A DNA stretch of 64,000 nucleotides from Valencia hispanica. Taxonomy: Eukaryota; Chordata; Actinopteri; Cyprinodontiformes; Valenciidae. The translations under genes and the position numbers were made by a program. The stretch covers positions 18,431,403 through 18,495,402 of the forward strand of contig OY747702.1 in the NCBI GenBank assembly GCA_963556495.2. Reading direction: 5' to 3'. The first letter of the stretch is position 1. Every line of letters starts with the position of its first letter. The notes beneath the pieces are model-generated. The model was given only the letters and a program-made list of their open reading frames with translations. It ran no database searches and was not told where the DNA came from. Shown here piece after piece: positions 49,196-64,000 of the stretch.

Positions 49196-49990
49196 AGTTT
49201 CTACTACAGGGGAGGCAGGGCAAAGTTTGTGTAGTTTCACAGAATTTGAAAGCAGTTTAATGCAAGGTGTAGTTGGTATTTTTTAGACAAATTACTCTGT
49301 CTTAACATTTCTCGGCTTTGGCTCAGCTGTCTAATATAATACCATTCTGTAACTGTCCCAACCATAGGCACAGGGGTCTAAAATGACTTTCACAGGCTTC
49401 GCAGTAAATTTTCCCTGGTGTTTATAATATTACTTAAAAGATATTCTGTGAGTCAAGAAGTGAGTTCATTTTAGTGCTTTCTGTTTTGCCGCCCCGGAGG
49501 AGTTTGTTAACAGAGGGAACTGTAAAGCGCACAGCAGACGATAACAAAAGTGATGATTCCTCTGTTTCCTTTCTATTTGTATTTTAATTTCATCCTGGAG
49601 CGCACAGTCGTACGCACACAAACGCAAACCCTCAGCTCCCGTGCCACTCGGCTTCTGAGGTTTGCAGGTCTCTGATAGCAAGCTTCTGAAATGGAAAAGA
49701 GATAAGAGTAAATAAACAAATAAATAGAATAAAACAGAATTTGTGCTGGTTCAGTGCTCACGGGGGGGGGGGGGGGATTGGAGGAAGTGCACCCGGCAAG
49801 GCGAGCCGCACAAAGATGCATTCTCAATAAAGCGGTGCAAGGTAAGCCTTGGTGAAGTTCCATTTATAGGGAGCAATCTGATATATGGAAAGAGGGAGAC
49901 CGTTTGGCTCTCTAACAATGCATGCATCCGTTATTGCCTTTGTGTTTCTGTGATATGATCTTTGCACAATTTTTACAGTCAAAAAGACCC
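49196..49990. other. Non-coding sequence with a G run
   Basis: No gene. A run of about 14 G lies near 49,762-49,775, a site prone to assembly error and possible quadruplex formation. Confidence 0.4.
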
Positions 49991-50520
49991 CAAAAGGCGC
50001 TTCTATTTCCATCACAATAAAGTTATTTGGTTTTGTCAGTTCATTCGTCATGGACCTGTGTTGCCTGCTTCGCAAAAGGCACCAAACCAAATGTTCTGCA
50101 CTGCCAGCCTGCCTTTAAAACGATGCCATGGGCTTTGATGAGCACCCACACCCTCACGCCACTCCAACAGCCCGTTCTTCTCAGAGGTTGCTTAATTACA
50201 CTATCATAGTCTGTTAATTACCTTATCAATGGCGCATAATCCCATGGTCAGCGTCTTGTATGTATGTATCAAAGCAAAGCAAGCCTCTTTCATGTGCTCT
50301 TATTTTGGTCCTGATTAGTGAATTCAGGGCTTTGTAAGATTGTAGGCGAAGTTTGTTATTTTTGCTAATAATTAAAATCCTGAGGAGAAAATATAAAAAG
50401 GTATGCTTGCTTAATTGTGTTTGCTTAATGTATCTTAGCTCGAATGCTTGTTCTAATTGTTCCCCCTGAGATTTAAGCTTTGTCAAATGAATAATAAAAA
50501 CCTTATCAAACGCGGGTAGG
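49990..50520. promoter_or_regulatory. Candidate conserved non-coding element
   Basis: A 500-bp unique stretch without repeats, dense in homeodomain-type and GATA/TCF-like words (GCTTAATTACA, GTTAATTACCTTATCAA, TCAAAGCAAAGC, GCTAATAATTAAAATCC). That composition and density are typical of developmental enhancers in vertebrate gene deserts. This is inference from composition only; conservation was not tested. Confidence 0.35.
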
Positions 50521-52770
50521 TTGTTGTAATGTGAGATACGTAATGAGAGATGGGCTTGTTTTTACTCACTTTGAGTGTGTAAAAACGTTTTTTTGTAAGT
50601 AATTCTAAGACAGTAGAACATCAGTAAACTGCTCAGTTGATTCATTCAAGCTAATAAAATGTGATGGCTCATATTGTTTTGTCACATATAGTAACAGTGA
50701 CTCACATCACACATGTTTTAGTCAGAAATTGACATGCACTCATCATGGCCAAATTTGGCACATTCATTTTGGGCTTTGGCATGCATTTGGACGGTTGGAC
50801 TGATGAATCATTTTTAATAAGAAGAATCCGATTTGAATCCATTGTAGATTTTCTTTGGCTAAAACTCCCTATCTGGTTGCACCTCAACCTCACGCTATGT
50901 GTAGCAGCTATCAACATGCTTCTGGAATAGCTCTAAACTAATATTTAACTACCTTTTATGGCAGAATAACAATTGTTCATTTAAACTGGTTAGTTTTTTT
51001 TACACTGAGTTAGCTTTCAAGATAAGTCCACACATTTTCAACATATTTAAGGTCAGGGTTTTTCAAAGGTTTAGCGATTGCCTGCTTTAGATATTCCATG
51101 TTGTGTGGTAGATAGAGTACCACAATTCAAACAGTAAAGGTCAGCCTGTAACAGTAAATCCTCTTGAAAGAAGCCAAAATGTGAAGCAGGAGCTACAGAC
51201 ATGGTAAAAAGAAACAACACCTCTGTCATTTGTATGTTTTTAGCACACGCACACATTTAGTCTACAAAAGAAACTACTCCACGCACACAGCCATACAATT
51301 AATTAAAAACGTTAGAGTCTTACAAACACAGCTTCATAGTTCATTGATGTGACTTGTCTACTATGACGCCTGATGCAACCCTGATTTAATAGAGTCAATC
51401 ACGCTAACAGGATACCATCTTAAGATATCCCCTCAGAAGAGCAAAGCTGTCAGCTGCCCTGGCACATATAGACAAAAAGCTTCTCTATATGGCAGACCTT
51501 GCATGCCAAGACAGGAGAGGTAAAAAAGAAAAGTAGGTTTTTAAGCTTATCTTACCATAAAAATACATTCTTTATAACAAACTTTGACTGTTTACTAGTA
51601 AACATTTTACTGGACACTGTGAGCATGTTGACTATTTTTTTTTTCACTCTGATTGCTGCATTGTGTTTGAAGCAAGATGGGAGCAGGAGTTTGAATGCTT
51701 GTATGCATGCTTTCTTTGGGGTTACATGTCTTTTTTTCCAGGTACTCCATCTTTCTCCCACCATCCAAAAACATACATGTTAGCAGAGCTGGGGCCAGGG
51801 GAATTTAGCTGTGGGGACAGTGGCTAATTCTGGGGGGGGGGGGGGGTTTCACTTCTGGGTGAAATCTGCCTTTTTTGTGATGTCCTTTCTATGGACATAT
51901 ACACATTATACATCATTTGAAAGCTGAGATTTCTGTGGTCAGGGGTGGGCTGGCCAGAGGGAGGTTCGGGAGTTTTCCCAAACGGCCGGTTTGTTCCAGA
52001 CCAGTAGCCAAAACGCTTGTTTTTGTGCTCAAAAAGCATCCACGGTTTAGCCACCGTCATGATCCTGCTGTCTGTCTGCTTGTGTACGTGAGTGAGGCAT
52101 CTTCCTTCAAAGACAATCTTTGTACGCGGTGCTGGTGCTGCTGCAGCTGATTTTGACCTCTCGCTGTTGTGCTTGATTCTTCAAGTTTGAGATATTAATT
52201 TAAATAATCAATTTTCTTATCCATGACCCACCCAAAATAAAGAAACTTCCAAGCTTCCGGTCTGAATTTCAACACCAGCCCACTCCTGCTTGTGATTCCA
52301 ATGTTGTATGCCAATCAAGGATGCAATCATAACTGTAGACACAGTAATAGCTTTTGTCAAACCACTCAGAAAGCAAGGTAATGTGCAACTCACCGTTAGA
52401 AGCACAATCGCAGAACTAAGCCATCTTGGACCAAAACATCCACAACGGCCCAGTTAATGTTTTTCCTTAAAATAGCTAGTCCACGACGAGTGATGGTCCA
52501 TTTGAAGCTGAAGCTCCGGTGCATGTGTCAAAAAACCAAAACAGTGCTTCAGAAGCACTGTGTCGATGCTTGATTTTTCTAAGCAGAGTCATGTGATCAA
52601 TGACATCTGAAGCTTCGTTTGGTACGTCACCGCTTTGATACCCGATTCCGAAAGACCTGAATCACTGGCTGAATCTGCTGTGTGTTTTGGGGGTGAGTAG
52701 CAACTACTAGCGAACAAGTGAGTGAAGAGAGGGTGACATATGTTGTTTTCATATGTATGTTAGCCAAAAA
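50520..52770. other. Non-coding sequence
   Basis: No gene or well-preserved element was recognised. A G run lies at about 51,831-51,846. Some stretches (50,700-50,930; 51,040-51,190) may be very old transposon sequence. Confidence 0.3.
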
Positions 52771-52771
52771 C

Positions 52772-54859
<2,088 letters not shown>

Positions 54860-54860
<1 letters not shown>

Positions 54861-56270
54861 TGACAACTACTCACAAGACTCTGTTGACCTCTATAGAACA
54901 CCCATACTTATGTATAAATGTAATTAAACTCAGGCAGACTTAATGATATTCTCCAGACCTGTATATGAGTTTTGAAGGAAACTGGTTGGACAGGAACTGA
55001 ATCCAAACAAACTCCACACTTTTTAGTTTTTTATTTGTGATAGAAAGTAAAAAAAAAAAGTAACTATCCTTTTCTCTCTATTTTGCCTTATGTGCTGCTT
55101 TTTGTTGGTCTATCCCATAAAATCCTAAATTAAAAAGTTAGTGGTTGTATAAATTGTGAAAAAAAGGGTTTGAATACATATAGCAAGAAAATTAAGAAAG
55201 ACAAGAAAATTGTATTTCCGCCTGTGTGAGTATGTGTCTGTTTTTTGTAAATCTAATCTAGGATCTGTTTGCTGCATAACAATAGAGCTAGCAACACGAT
55301 CCTTTAGAGTCGTACTCCTGCAGCTTATAGATGCATAACTGATCTGTTGCATCTGAATCAAATAAACGAGGCGTCTGCAGAACTTGAGGAAATGTGGAGG
55401 AGCTATTTGATTCATCTGTGTTGGAGCAGGGATGCAACAAACATTTGGCTTTCAAGGACAAAAGTTAGAGAACCCCACATTTCTCTATATGTGACTCAAT
55501 TTTCTTTTCTTCATTTTTTTTGTAAATAAAAGCAAATAGTACACATAGTCATTTCTATGTTTTTTCTCTTGCACCATTTAACATTGGCACGCTTTGTCAT
55601 TATTTACTTAATCTTAATTTTAAAAAAATAAAGCAAACAATGTTCATTGATACCTACTAGGGTAAAAAATCAACAATTAAAAGAAAGTGTTTTTTTATTT
55701 TTTTTTTGTAAAACAGAAAGGACCAACTACCAGCCAGCATCATCCTGTTGGATTGTGGCTGTCTGGGGCTTCAGCACTGTTCTGCTAAAAAGGGGAATGA
55801 CTAATAATGCCCTGCAGCAACAGTAATCAGTCTCACCCACTGCTGTAGCCGAAGCACAGCTCCACCTCTTCATCTCTGCATCTGAGACAAAACCACACTT
55901 TGCTTCACGATGCATTATGATGCACATCACAGAAATCTAAAAGGAAAGTTTCAGAGTAACTGCATCTGCCATGTCTGCAGCCTTGTGACAATTCAATAAG
56001 CCATGCCATGACGAACAGGGGGAGAAAAAAGTTTATGCAGGGGAAGTGGAGGAAAAATCCAAGAAATGTTGCGTTTTTTTTCCACAGAAAATCACTTATT
56101 GTTTGAAATGTTGACAGTTTTACGTTGAGTCACACTAAAGTTGTCATCGCTCTTCCAGAAAACAGCTTTCCAGTTTAACTTTAAAATCTAAACCTGTTAG
56201 GGAAAACAGTCAAAGCTAGAGAAAGCTTTGAATCCAGAAAGACGTCTATAATTAATTTGGTCACCACAAA
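54860..56270. other. AT-rich non-coding sequence with old Tc1 pieces
   Basis: 'tttgttggtctatcccataa' near 55,102 is a Tc1 end word. The rest is unrecognised; T-rich runs occur near 55,690. Confidence 0.35.
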
Positions 56271-57180
56271 CGGTGCATTTTATTGGACGTTTATGAGCTT
56301 GACCAACAATTAGTACCACATGATTGTGAAATGGAAGGAAAATTATAATGCATAAAAAAAAGCAAGTTTGACATTCCTTTGTATTTAACCCCTTTTATTC
56401 TGACACCTCTAAATAAAATTTTATGCAATCAGTTGCCTTCAAAAGTCACCAAATTTTTTATTGTTGTTGACTTTTTCACATAGTAAAAAAAAGTACCTGC
56501 AAAGTTACAAATGTGTGAGAAAATGTGATGGAAGGCTAACAAAAACCCTCAATGGGGATTAACAAGCGGCGACTTTCAAGTTTCATTAACATACAATTTA
56601 AATTAAAACATCAAAAATTGAATTTGTTGTACACAAAAGTACTCACAATAAATTGATTGTCAACTAAATGTTATCAATGTACAGAAGTGAGTTTAAAAAG
56701 GGATCCCAAAAGAAAAAATATAATCACTCAGAAGCAGAGATCTCAGAGCTTTTCTATACTGAATTAGTGACAGCTCTGTAAAAAAAGGTGGCAGATTATT
56801 TCGGGTACTCTGTATGACACATCAAATTGAGACAGACCTGTTAGAGGATGCAAAAGACTCAAGACTGTGGAAAAGGTTCCTGCAGGACAAGGAACCTACC
56901 TACCTACCTACCTACCTACCTACCTACCTACCTACCTACCTACCTACCTACCTACTTACCTACCTACCTACCTACCTACTCTGCAGGGCCGAATACAAAT
57001 GCATGCCACAATTTGGGGTTTTTCTTTTTCTTTTTCTTTTTTTTTGCAAAGCACTATTATAAACCATGCAAAATCATCCATCCCTTGAAAATCATGTCTA
57101 CTTGGTGTAGTTATGTCACAAGAAATCCCAATAAATACATAAAGGTTTGTGATTGTAACCTGAAAAAATGTGAATAGGTT
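56270..57180 (+). mobile_element. Degenerate Tc1-like transposon
   Basis: It has leader words at 56,310-56,450 ('gtgaaatggaaggaaaatta', 'tcagttgccttcaaaagtca') and tail words at 56,990-57,180 ('gaatacaaatgcatgccaca', 'aaggtttgtgattgtaacct'). The coding part is gone. It contains the CCTA repeat. Confidence 0.6.
56894..56979 (+). repeat. (CCTA)n microsatellite
   Basis: About 21 units with one CTTA variant. It gives Leu-Pro-Thr-Tyr frames by chance. Confidence 0.95.
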
Positions 57181-57570
57181 TGCATTCAAGACACTTTTGA
57201 TATGAGACTAACTTTTCTCACTGAGATCCCATCATAGGTTTATTGCTAACTGTGCCATGTCGCCAATAAAATAGGAACGAGTTTATAAATATGTCAAAGA
57301 CCCGCGTAGACGAGCGAGAGAAAAAGAGCCCATGCAGCAGCCAAAACTAACCTGCTGTTACTGTAACAAGGGACCCTGATAACACGGTAATAACAGGCTA
57401 ATCGTATTTGGGTTCAGAAATCACAACATGCTAATTCAATTAGCCTAATAAGCCCCTGTAGATAAAGGGCCTGTTTTGGCTGCAGTGATTAGCTCGAGGT
57501 TCCACGGAAGGAGGTCCGGTGGGACAGATTGCCTCAGCGTTCATTACAACCAGTAGACACGAGAACTACC
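57181..57570. promoter_or_regulatory. Candidate conserved non-coding element
   Basis: Unique, balanced composition with clustered homeodomain/POU-like words (ACATGCTAATTCAATTAGCC, GTGATTAGCTC, CCAATAAAATAGG) between repeat-rich flanks. Composition only; conservation not tested. Confidence 0.3.
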
Positions 57571-59740
57571 AGTCTGATACATTGTTGGATTCGTTTGTAG
57601 GGTGACCATGCAGTTCACCACATTCCGTGGTCTCAACAGATGCCACCTAGAGGATGAATCATGTAAAAAAAAAAAAAAAAAAAGAGCTTAAAATCCATTT
57701 TTGGTCGAGATTTGTGACTCAGGCAGATTCTTCAAGAAATCTAACTCCTCCTTCTGTAAACTCCACATCCTCTTAAAGTTTCAACAATGGAAGGGGGGTT
57801 GGTGGGGTGGGGTGGGGGGAGTCGTTCATCCCTCGGAACAGTTTTTTTTTTTTATTGTTTGTCCCCACAAACACGCAACACAATGACAAACAAAACCATT
57901 CTTAGCCTATTGTCCCAGTGCTGTGTCTCAGTTCACTCTGAGCGTCTGTCTCAGTGGCGGGGCTCTTTGTGTGGAGATGCTCAGAAAAGCATGGCTGCAT
58001 TGTTTCACGGGGCTGAGGAGGAGAATGGGACTGTTACAGTGTTGAGAATTGGCAGCTGAGCCCAGCGAGGAGATTCTCCACACAGTATTAGGGAGAAGGA
58101 TCTCAACGCTCCACCGCTACGCTGGCCCCCGCTCACCCTCCGTGCTGCACACAAACACAACCCAAATGTACACCCACCCCTTTCTCTGTGAAATTTCCAA
58201 TCTCTCTTAACCCTTTGTTTCTCTGCCGACGAGCTAATCTGTTTATAGGGGTGTTTGTGAGGGGTGCCTTTGTTTGCATGTGTACACACACACACACACA
58301 CACACACTCACACACTCACACACATATATATTAATCTGCAGGCCAGGAGCCGGCTGACACCAGCAGAATATACCACCTATCCCCAGAGATTTTCCCCTAT
58401 GCAAACACACCTTCACACACATTTCAGCATTGTTTATTCTCATTTCTTTCCTTCTCCCAAATATACATGCATATACATGTCCGGCTGCATGCATGTTTTA
58501 CCTGACTGGGGTAATAGAAAGTGTGTGTGGGGGTGTGGGGGGGGGGTGCATGCATCTGATCACTAGTATGCATGGCAGAATGGTGTCTGCAGGCAGGGAG
58601 CTGCTGTAAACAACGCAAGTCTGTATTTAAAGAAGGATTTGTTCAGGAGTTGAGAGGAGGGGAGCACACAGCTGGATCTTTGCTCTACACATCAGCAAAA
58701 AGAACTAAAAAAGAAAGGGGAGAAGAAAAAAGAAAAAAATCAGTGGAACCTCTGCTGTTTCTCTCACTCCGACTCGATTCCCTTCATCAAACGTCACAGC
58801 AATTTGAGAGATTAGACAGCGCGGATTAGACACCACAAGGCTGCTTCTTTCTCAGGCGTTTGATGCCATTGTGCTCGATTCTTCTCCGGCCCTTTCATAT
58901 CATAAGACGATATTATACCAAGAGGTGGTAAGACTCTCGCACTCACAATGGCGGCGTCTCGGCTGATTCGCCAACTGTAGGATAGGAGGGGGGAATTATG
59001 TAAGAAGCAAACACCTTTTTTACTTGTTTATTAGTTTGCCTTGGCAGATTTCTCTGCCTTCATTTCTTCTCTGATTAATGAGGCACACACAAACTATCAC
59101 ACGTACACACACACACACACAAACACTCTAAGCCACGTGCTCCCCCTCTCACCAACTTAGCAGTGCTATTAGCAATGATTGAACCCTATCCAGTGGATGT
59201 AATATATTAGCAGGCAGATTATTCTGACGTTAAAACATGTTCCCTGCACTGACAGCATCATCAATCACCCTCACACTGCTGGGGAAGACTCACACACTGG
59301 ACATAATTGTTTCAGCATGGGGTTGGGAGGCTAGGTGAGGGAGGAACGGGGGAGTGGAGGGGTGAGAGGGGGAGAACGTGTGAGATTTAGAATGAACATT
59401 TATATATTCATACAACCAACTGAGAACAGATGACAACACACTGTGGGAACTGGCAACTCATGTTGATTGAGATAGGTCTAAACTGAGTCATTGCTCATGA
59501 CAAATTATTTCCAATCACTAGTGTGTGAGAGAGAGAGAAAATGTAAGGATTAAAGGTTGCTTAGATGAAAGGCACTTGTTATTTTTCTTCAAATCGGCAC
59601 ACTTTAAAAATTATAACTACGAATATAAGCAGCATTTAGCAAAAAGGGCTATTGAGACCCTAAAGTACATCATTAGGGGCAACAAAAAACTAACTTATAA
59701 TACTTCCTACTGCTAATGTATGTTTTTGACATGTAACACC
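57571..59740. other. Non-coding sequence with simple repeats
   Basis: It holds A and T homopolymers (about 57,666-57,683 and 57,843-57,854), a (CA) run at 58,285-58,322, and a G run near 58,538. Unique stretches at 58,840-58,990 and 59,140-59,290 may be conserved non-coding DNA. No exon pair is seen. Confidence 0.35.
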
Positions 59741-60125
59741 CAGATGACTTTGGTGTTCTCTTTTATTTCAAAGGTTTAGAATGACATAATAATCTAGAAA
59801 AATAGTGCAACTTTACACGTGGCACTGTAGAATTCCTCTCATCTAGAAGGCCAGCCCTGTCCTGAGATGCAGACTCGACCCAGTGAAGGTGGTGGTAGAC
59901 AGAAGAACTCTGGCTAAGATAACACCACTGTTGGAAAATGTCTCCAAACCCCATGCATGAAGCTTTTTCTGAAATGGAAAGCTCCTTCAGTGACAGGCTG
60001 CTTCATCCTAGGTGCACAAAGGAGCATCATCGCAGGACCTTCCTCCCAGCTGCTGTTAGACTTTATAACCATCACTGCTCCCAAAAAACTCAACAAGTGT
60101 TTACATCCCTGCTATAATTAAAGTT
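59740..60125 (+). mobile_element. Non-LTR retrotransposon 3' fragment
   Basis: 'agctccttcagtgacaggct', 'gcttcatcctaggtgcacaa' and 'aggaccttcctcccagctgc' are words of a widespread fish LINE 3' coding end. Short and non-coding. Confidence 0.55.
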
Positions 60126-60129
60126 ACTA

Positions 60130-60480
60130 TCATTTATCCATCCATCCATCCATCCATCCATTATCTGTACCCGTCCATCCTATGCAGTGACAGGGCAAGA
60201 GGCAGGGTAGACCCTGGACAGGTCGCCAGTCCATCGCAGCGCAACACAGAGACATACAGGACTAACAACCACGCTCACACACACACCTAAGGGCAATTTA
60301 GAGCGACCGATTCACCTAACAGTCATGTTTTTGGATTGTTGGAGGAAGCCAGAGGACCTGGAGAGAACCCACACATGCACAAGGAGAACATACAAACTCC
60401 ATGCAGAAAGGCGCCAGGCTGGGATTTGAACCTGGGCCTTCTTGGTGCAAGGCAACAGTGCTACCAACTGAGTCTATCGT
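60130..60480 (+). mobile_element. RTE-like LINE 3' fragment
   Basis: It starts with TCCA units, followed by 'tctgtacccgtccatcct', 'ggacaggtcgccagtccatc' and 'ggagaacatacaaactccat', a tail seen throughout teleost genomes. A shorter copy lies at 11,357-11,481. Confidence 0.65.
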
Positions 60481-60486
60481 AGATTG

Positions 60487-60845
60487 GCTAATCCCAGTCT
60501 TGTGCAGCTCTCTGGTCTTGACCATGCTAGAGGTTAGAGTCTGACAGTTTAAAGGTGTGGACAGGTGTCTTTTATACAGATAACAAGTTCAAACAGTGCC
60601 ATTAATACAGGTAACGAGTGGAGGATAGAAGAGCTTCTCAAAGAAGTAGTAACAGGTCTGTTAGGGCCAGAATTCTTGTTTGTTAAAGGTGCTAAATAGT
60701 TATTTTCTGCACCATTATACAAATAAATTCTTTAGAAAATCATGAAATGAAACATTCTGGATTTTTCTTTTACATTCTGTCCCTCCCAGTAAGTGGGACA
60801 ACTTGCACAATCGGTGTCTGCCAAATACTTTTTCGCCCCACTGTA
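60487..60845 (-). mobile_element. Tc1-like terminal fragment
   Basis: Same family and same end as 29,870-30,270: 'tctctggtcttgaccatgct', 'aggtaacgagtggaggatag', 'gacaacttgcacaatcggtg', ending 'ttttcgccccactgtat'. Here the terminal GCCCCACTGTA end is intact. Confidence 0.75.
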
Positions 60846-61064
60846 TACATTCATACCACACACACACACAGATAAAAAAAACCATAGGTTGCCTGCCTTC
60901 CCTCCTCCTCCTCCTGATAGGTAATGTGATGGTGACACATCTGAACTGATGTTTTTGGTTAAGTTCCAATCATTATAATTAGGTTCTATTTGTTAATGAT
61001 GTACAATATGCATTCTGGTTAGAATTAAATATTTTGTTTATAATTACAGTCTTTAACTTAAATA

Positions 61065-61065
61065 C

Positions 61066-61150
<85 letters not shown>

Positions 61151-61156
61151 GGAGAG

Positions 61157-61203
<47 letters not shown>

Positions 61204-61222
61204 CAGAGAGAGAGAGAGAGAT
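61065..61222 (+). repeat. Compound (AT)n(AG)n microsatellite
   Basis: About 18 AT units, then about 55 AG units with a few interruptions (ACGG, ACAG). The minus-strand Ser-Leu repeat frame is not a protein. Confidence 0.95.
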
Positions 61223-64000
61223 CCACTCTCTTCAGCCACAATATCAGAAGCAGATGAATCTGACAGCAAGCAGTAAATTAAACTTCCCGCGATGTAACAC
61301 TGCACTGTTTAACTCGAAAACCTCAGCTTGTGACGTGTGTGTTGATGTAACAAATTCCACTTTAAATAACCGCAGCAATAACACTTACAAATTCTCAATG
61401 CACAGAAAGAAATGCAAAAGAAAGGGAATCTTCCAAACTCAGTAGTTCTCAGTCCATCTGACCTGCATAGTGAATAGAACTTTACCCACAGAAAAAATTC
61501 CCTAAAGATCCACTCTGTACTGGACAGCTCACTGGGCGGTGACGATAGTGCACATTAAAAATAACTCATGTGTGTTCCACTTGATTATTTATTAGATTGA
61601 AGGATGAAACTGCACGGTGCTGCAAATATTACATCATATCTGGCTGAAGTTCCCAGTTTGTGATTAATATGCATAGATAGGGTCATAAAAGGGTCGAGCT
61701 AGAGGTGGGTCGGTTTCATATTTTTACGATATGATAAGCTTGGGTAACAATACTACAGTCTCTCTGTTTTACACCACAAAATGTATATCAATGTATTTCT
61801 GTTATTTGAAAACAGAAAAAAAGGAAATATTCCTATTGATGCATAAATAATAATCAATGCAGTAATATTGATCATGTTTTTAACATATGTATATTAATTC
61901 TTATTTGGACTTTGATACAAAGACTTACGCAGAAATATAGAATAAACACTCGCTAACTGTAGCTGCAACTTTCAAGTGCCTGCTCGGTAAAATAATATCC
62001 CTTTTTACCAGTTCTTCTCTTTATAGAGAAACACAAGTATAAGAAACAAATATTAGGTGGTTAAATGGTCAGGCTATCTGCTCAGGTAGCCAGCCCTGCC
62101 GTCGACTGTTTAACACACGTGCCTCTTGTAGTTTGTTAACTGTGTTTAAAGCAGAATCACCATTGTAAAAGTGAAAGGTGGAGGCTTGTTTAGTTTCCAT
62201 GACAAAAATATTTGTGTATTTTCAAACAACTGAATTTGTCTTTCTGAAAGCAGTGGGTAAGTGTTGACGCCTTCTTTGAGCCAGCTGACCAGCAGTGCAC
62301 AGCCACAGGTGGGGACTCCTGTCACTTCAGAACTTTAAAAGGACTTACAGCTGGATGAACAATCTCACGGAAAACATTAGCAGTTTTGAAATTGCTTTTT
62401 TTTTGTTTTGTTTAACTTTAACTCTAGCCAAACCATAGGTAGGTCAGATTGATAAGATTTAAGATATTACGCTTATGAGACACCCTGTGGCGGCATGAAA
62501 GGTGGACCGTACCTGCTCGGAAGAACAAAGGAAAAATCATCAGATTTATCCGTGAACCTTTTACCAGAGTTGCATAGACCTGTTCAGATGTCTGGTAGGC
62601 TAATTATGTTTTTATCTACATGCTACCTGCTCTGTTTTTGTTTAGGTTTCAACAAACCTTTTCCTTTTGCCATATCTCATCTTTATTTCCAGCATTTTCC
62701 CCAGCCCTGCAGTTCAGTTCTGCCTCCACCTGAGCCGAACTTTTTCATCTCTAGCCCACAGTATCAGCATGCTGCTCACAGGAAGGTGTTTAGATGCGAG
62801 CCAGTCCACGGTCTGTGACGCACACCTTCATGTTTCTGTTATCTGATATAACTCACGCCATTCCATGCCTCTTCTTTTCCTTTTTTTATGTGGTAGCAGA
62901 GACCCCTCTCCCTTCTCTCAGTAATGTGATCCAGTGATTAGTATTCTGCTCAGGCGACGGGATGGAAAGCAGAGTGGCTGCCGAGAGGTGTGTTGAATCG
63001 CATCACTCATATTGCACTATGTGCATGAGTGCGTGTTTGTGTGTTGTAAAGTGCGAGAGAAAGAGAAAGAGATCAATCTTTTATCATTGACCGCCACTAA
63101 GTGTTGAGCATGCAAGCGTCGCTCTGCTTGGTTTAAACACACATCTGCCATCTAAGTGAGCTGCTGTACCACCATTTGTCAGTTTCATCCTACATGCCGT
63201 GTGTGAGAGTAAGTGTGTGCGTTACCTTTTGCATGCACACACACATACCCAAGGTCAACTGCACCTGATTGGTGTTCTCTGGTAAACACAGACAGCCCAT
63301 CCACTTAACACATGTGGTAACGAAGAAGCGGCAAAACCTAAACAATGATGCAATTTCAAGACATTTTTAATGGACAGTTATATTTCTGCAGGTGATTGCT
63401 GTGAGCTGTGATTGTTTACATGCAGTAAGTCCCAATGAAGGCAAAGTGATCATTGTGACAGAGTTACAACTTTTTCAAAGCAAAATAAAAACCCATCCCT
63501 TCAATTTGGGTTTTAGTTGAAACTTATAGCTTTTTGTTATTTGTTTTATGGTTAATTGTTTTATTTCAATTTTAGTTAATGTAATTTATTGTTTTTTAAA
63601 TAAAGTTATTGATGTGAAAGTTGTTGATAGTCATGGTAATTACTGTTGCGTGTTTTTGATGATATGGTAATTTATTATTTTAAGTTTTATTGTTTGCTTG
63701 TTAGGTTTTGTATGTGTGCTGTATATGGTTAGGTTAACTACAACTTTAGTCTTTTTGTGGATTTTTAAAACACTTTCATTTCACTTTTTGCTTGATAAAA
63801 ATATATTTCTAGTGTTTCTACATGATTAGTTTTCCAACTCCTCATCCACTTTAATTAATTGATTTATCCATCTGTTTCAATTCTTCATAGTTTTAATAAC
63901 AATATCATTATTTGGGTTTTTTCTGTCTGTTTACTTAGTTTGATCATTAATATCTGTCTCTATCATTCTGTTTTTTACCTCTAAAAAGCTATTTGTGTTA
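61223..64000. other. Non-coding sequence to the window end
   Basis: No gene, exon pair or well-preserved element was recognised. The last 500 bp are very AT-rich. Confidence 0.35.

Overview
This is a eukaryotic window, almost certainly from a teleost (ray-finned) fish. Split coding exons with GT-AG introns sit in a sea of repeats typical of fish: degenerate Tc1/mariner copies on both strands, L2-type LINE fragments, hAT-type MITEs, Ty3/gypsy-type LTRs and long microsatellites. Nothing bacterial, viral or CRISPR-like is present.

Genes. The only intact host gene I can support is a 13-exon plasma-membrane Na+/H+ exchanger on the + strand (5074-21514, 716 codons plus stop). All splice phases join without a break, and the protein reads as the NHE2/NHE4 branch, best named slc9a2. 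Downstream on the same strand are four exon-like blocks (23363-29254) matching TMEM182 exons 2-5. They carry a frameshift, an in-frame stop, a second frameshift and a missing splice acceptor, and no exon 1 was found, so I read them as a decayed tmem182 copy. In human, SLC9A2 and TMEM182 are close neighbours (2q12), which supports both identifications.

Layout. 0-0.7 kb: Tc1 remnant. 1.0-4.66 kb: L2-type LINE with endonuclease and reverse transcriptase, broken by a frameshift and a stop. 5.07-21.5 kb: slc9a2, with introns full of Tc1 and LINE pieces; the 7.2-kb last intron holds a LINE split by a non-autonomous gypsy-type LTR element and a 2.6-kb tandem duplication with an internal 1740-bp deletion. 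21.5-29.3 kb: the tmem182 relic, whose introns hold a 1.35-kb C/T-rich higher-order satellite and a Tc1 copy with two nested hAT MITEs (8-bp target duplications). 29.3-34.7 kb: Tc1 fragments, including a full-length TIR-to-TIR Tc1 with DD35E spacing inserted in an older Tc1. 34.7-42.5 kb: mostly unique DNA, with one isolated exon-like open block on the minus strand. 42.5-45.9 kb: a Tc1 copy carrying a solo LTR and a TTAA-flanked element with a THAP-domain fragment. 45.9-64 kb: gene-poor DNA with long microsatellites, including about 60 perfect GATA units, and several AT-rich homeodomain/POU-motif-rich stretches that look like candidate conserved non-coding DNA. In human a gene desert with POU3F3 lies beyond TMEM182, so this part may be the equivalent desert; that is inference.

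I find no novel multi-gene system. The most unusual items are the tmem182 decay, the A-B-A'-C-B' duplication, the nested-transposon histories with readable target duplications, the non-autonomous LTR element with a 25-bp minisatellite and a triplet expansion in one LTR, and the THAP-carrying TTAA element.
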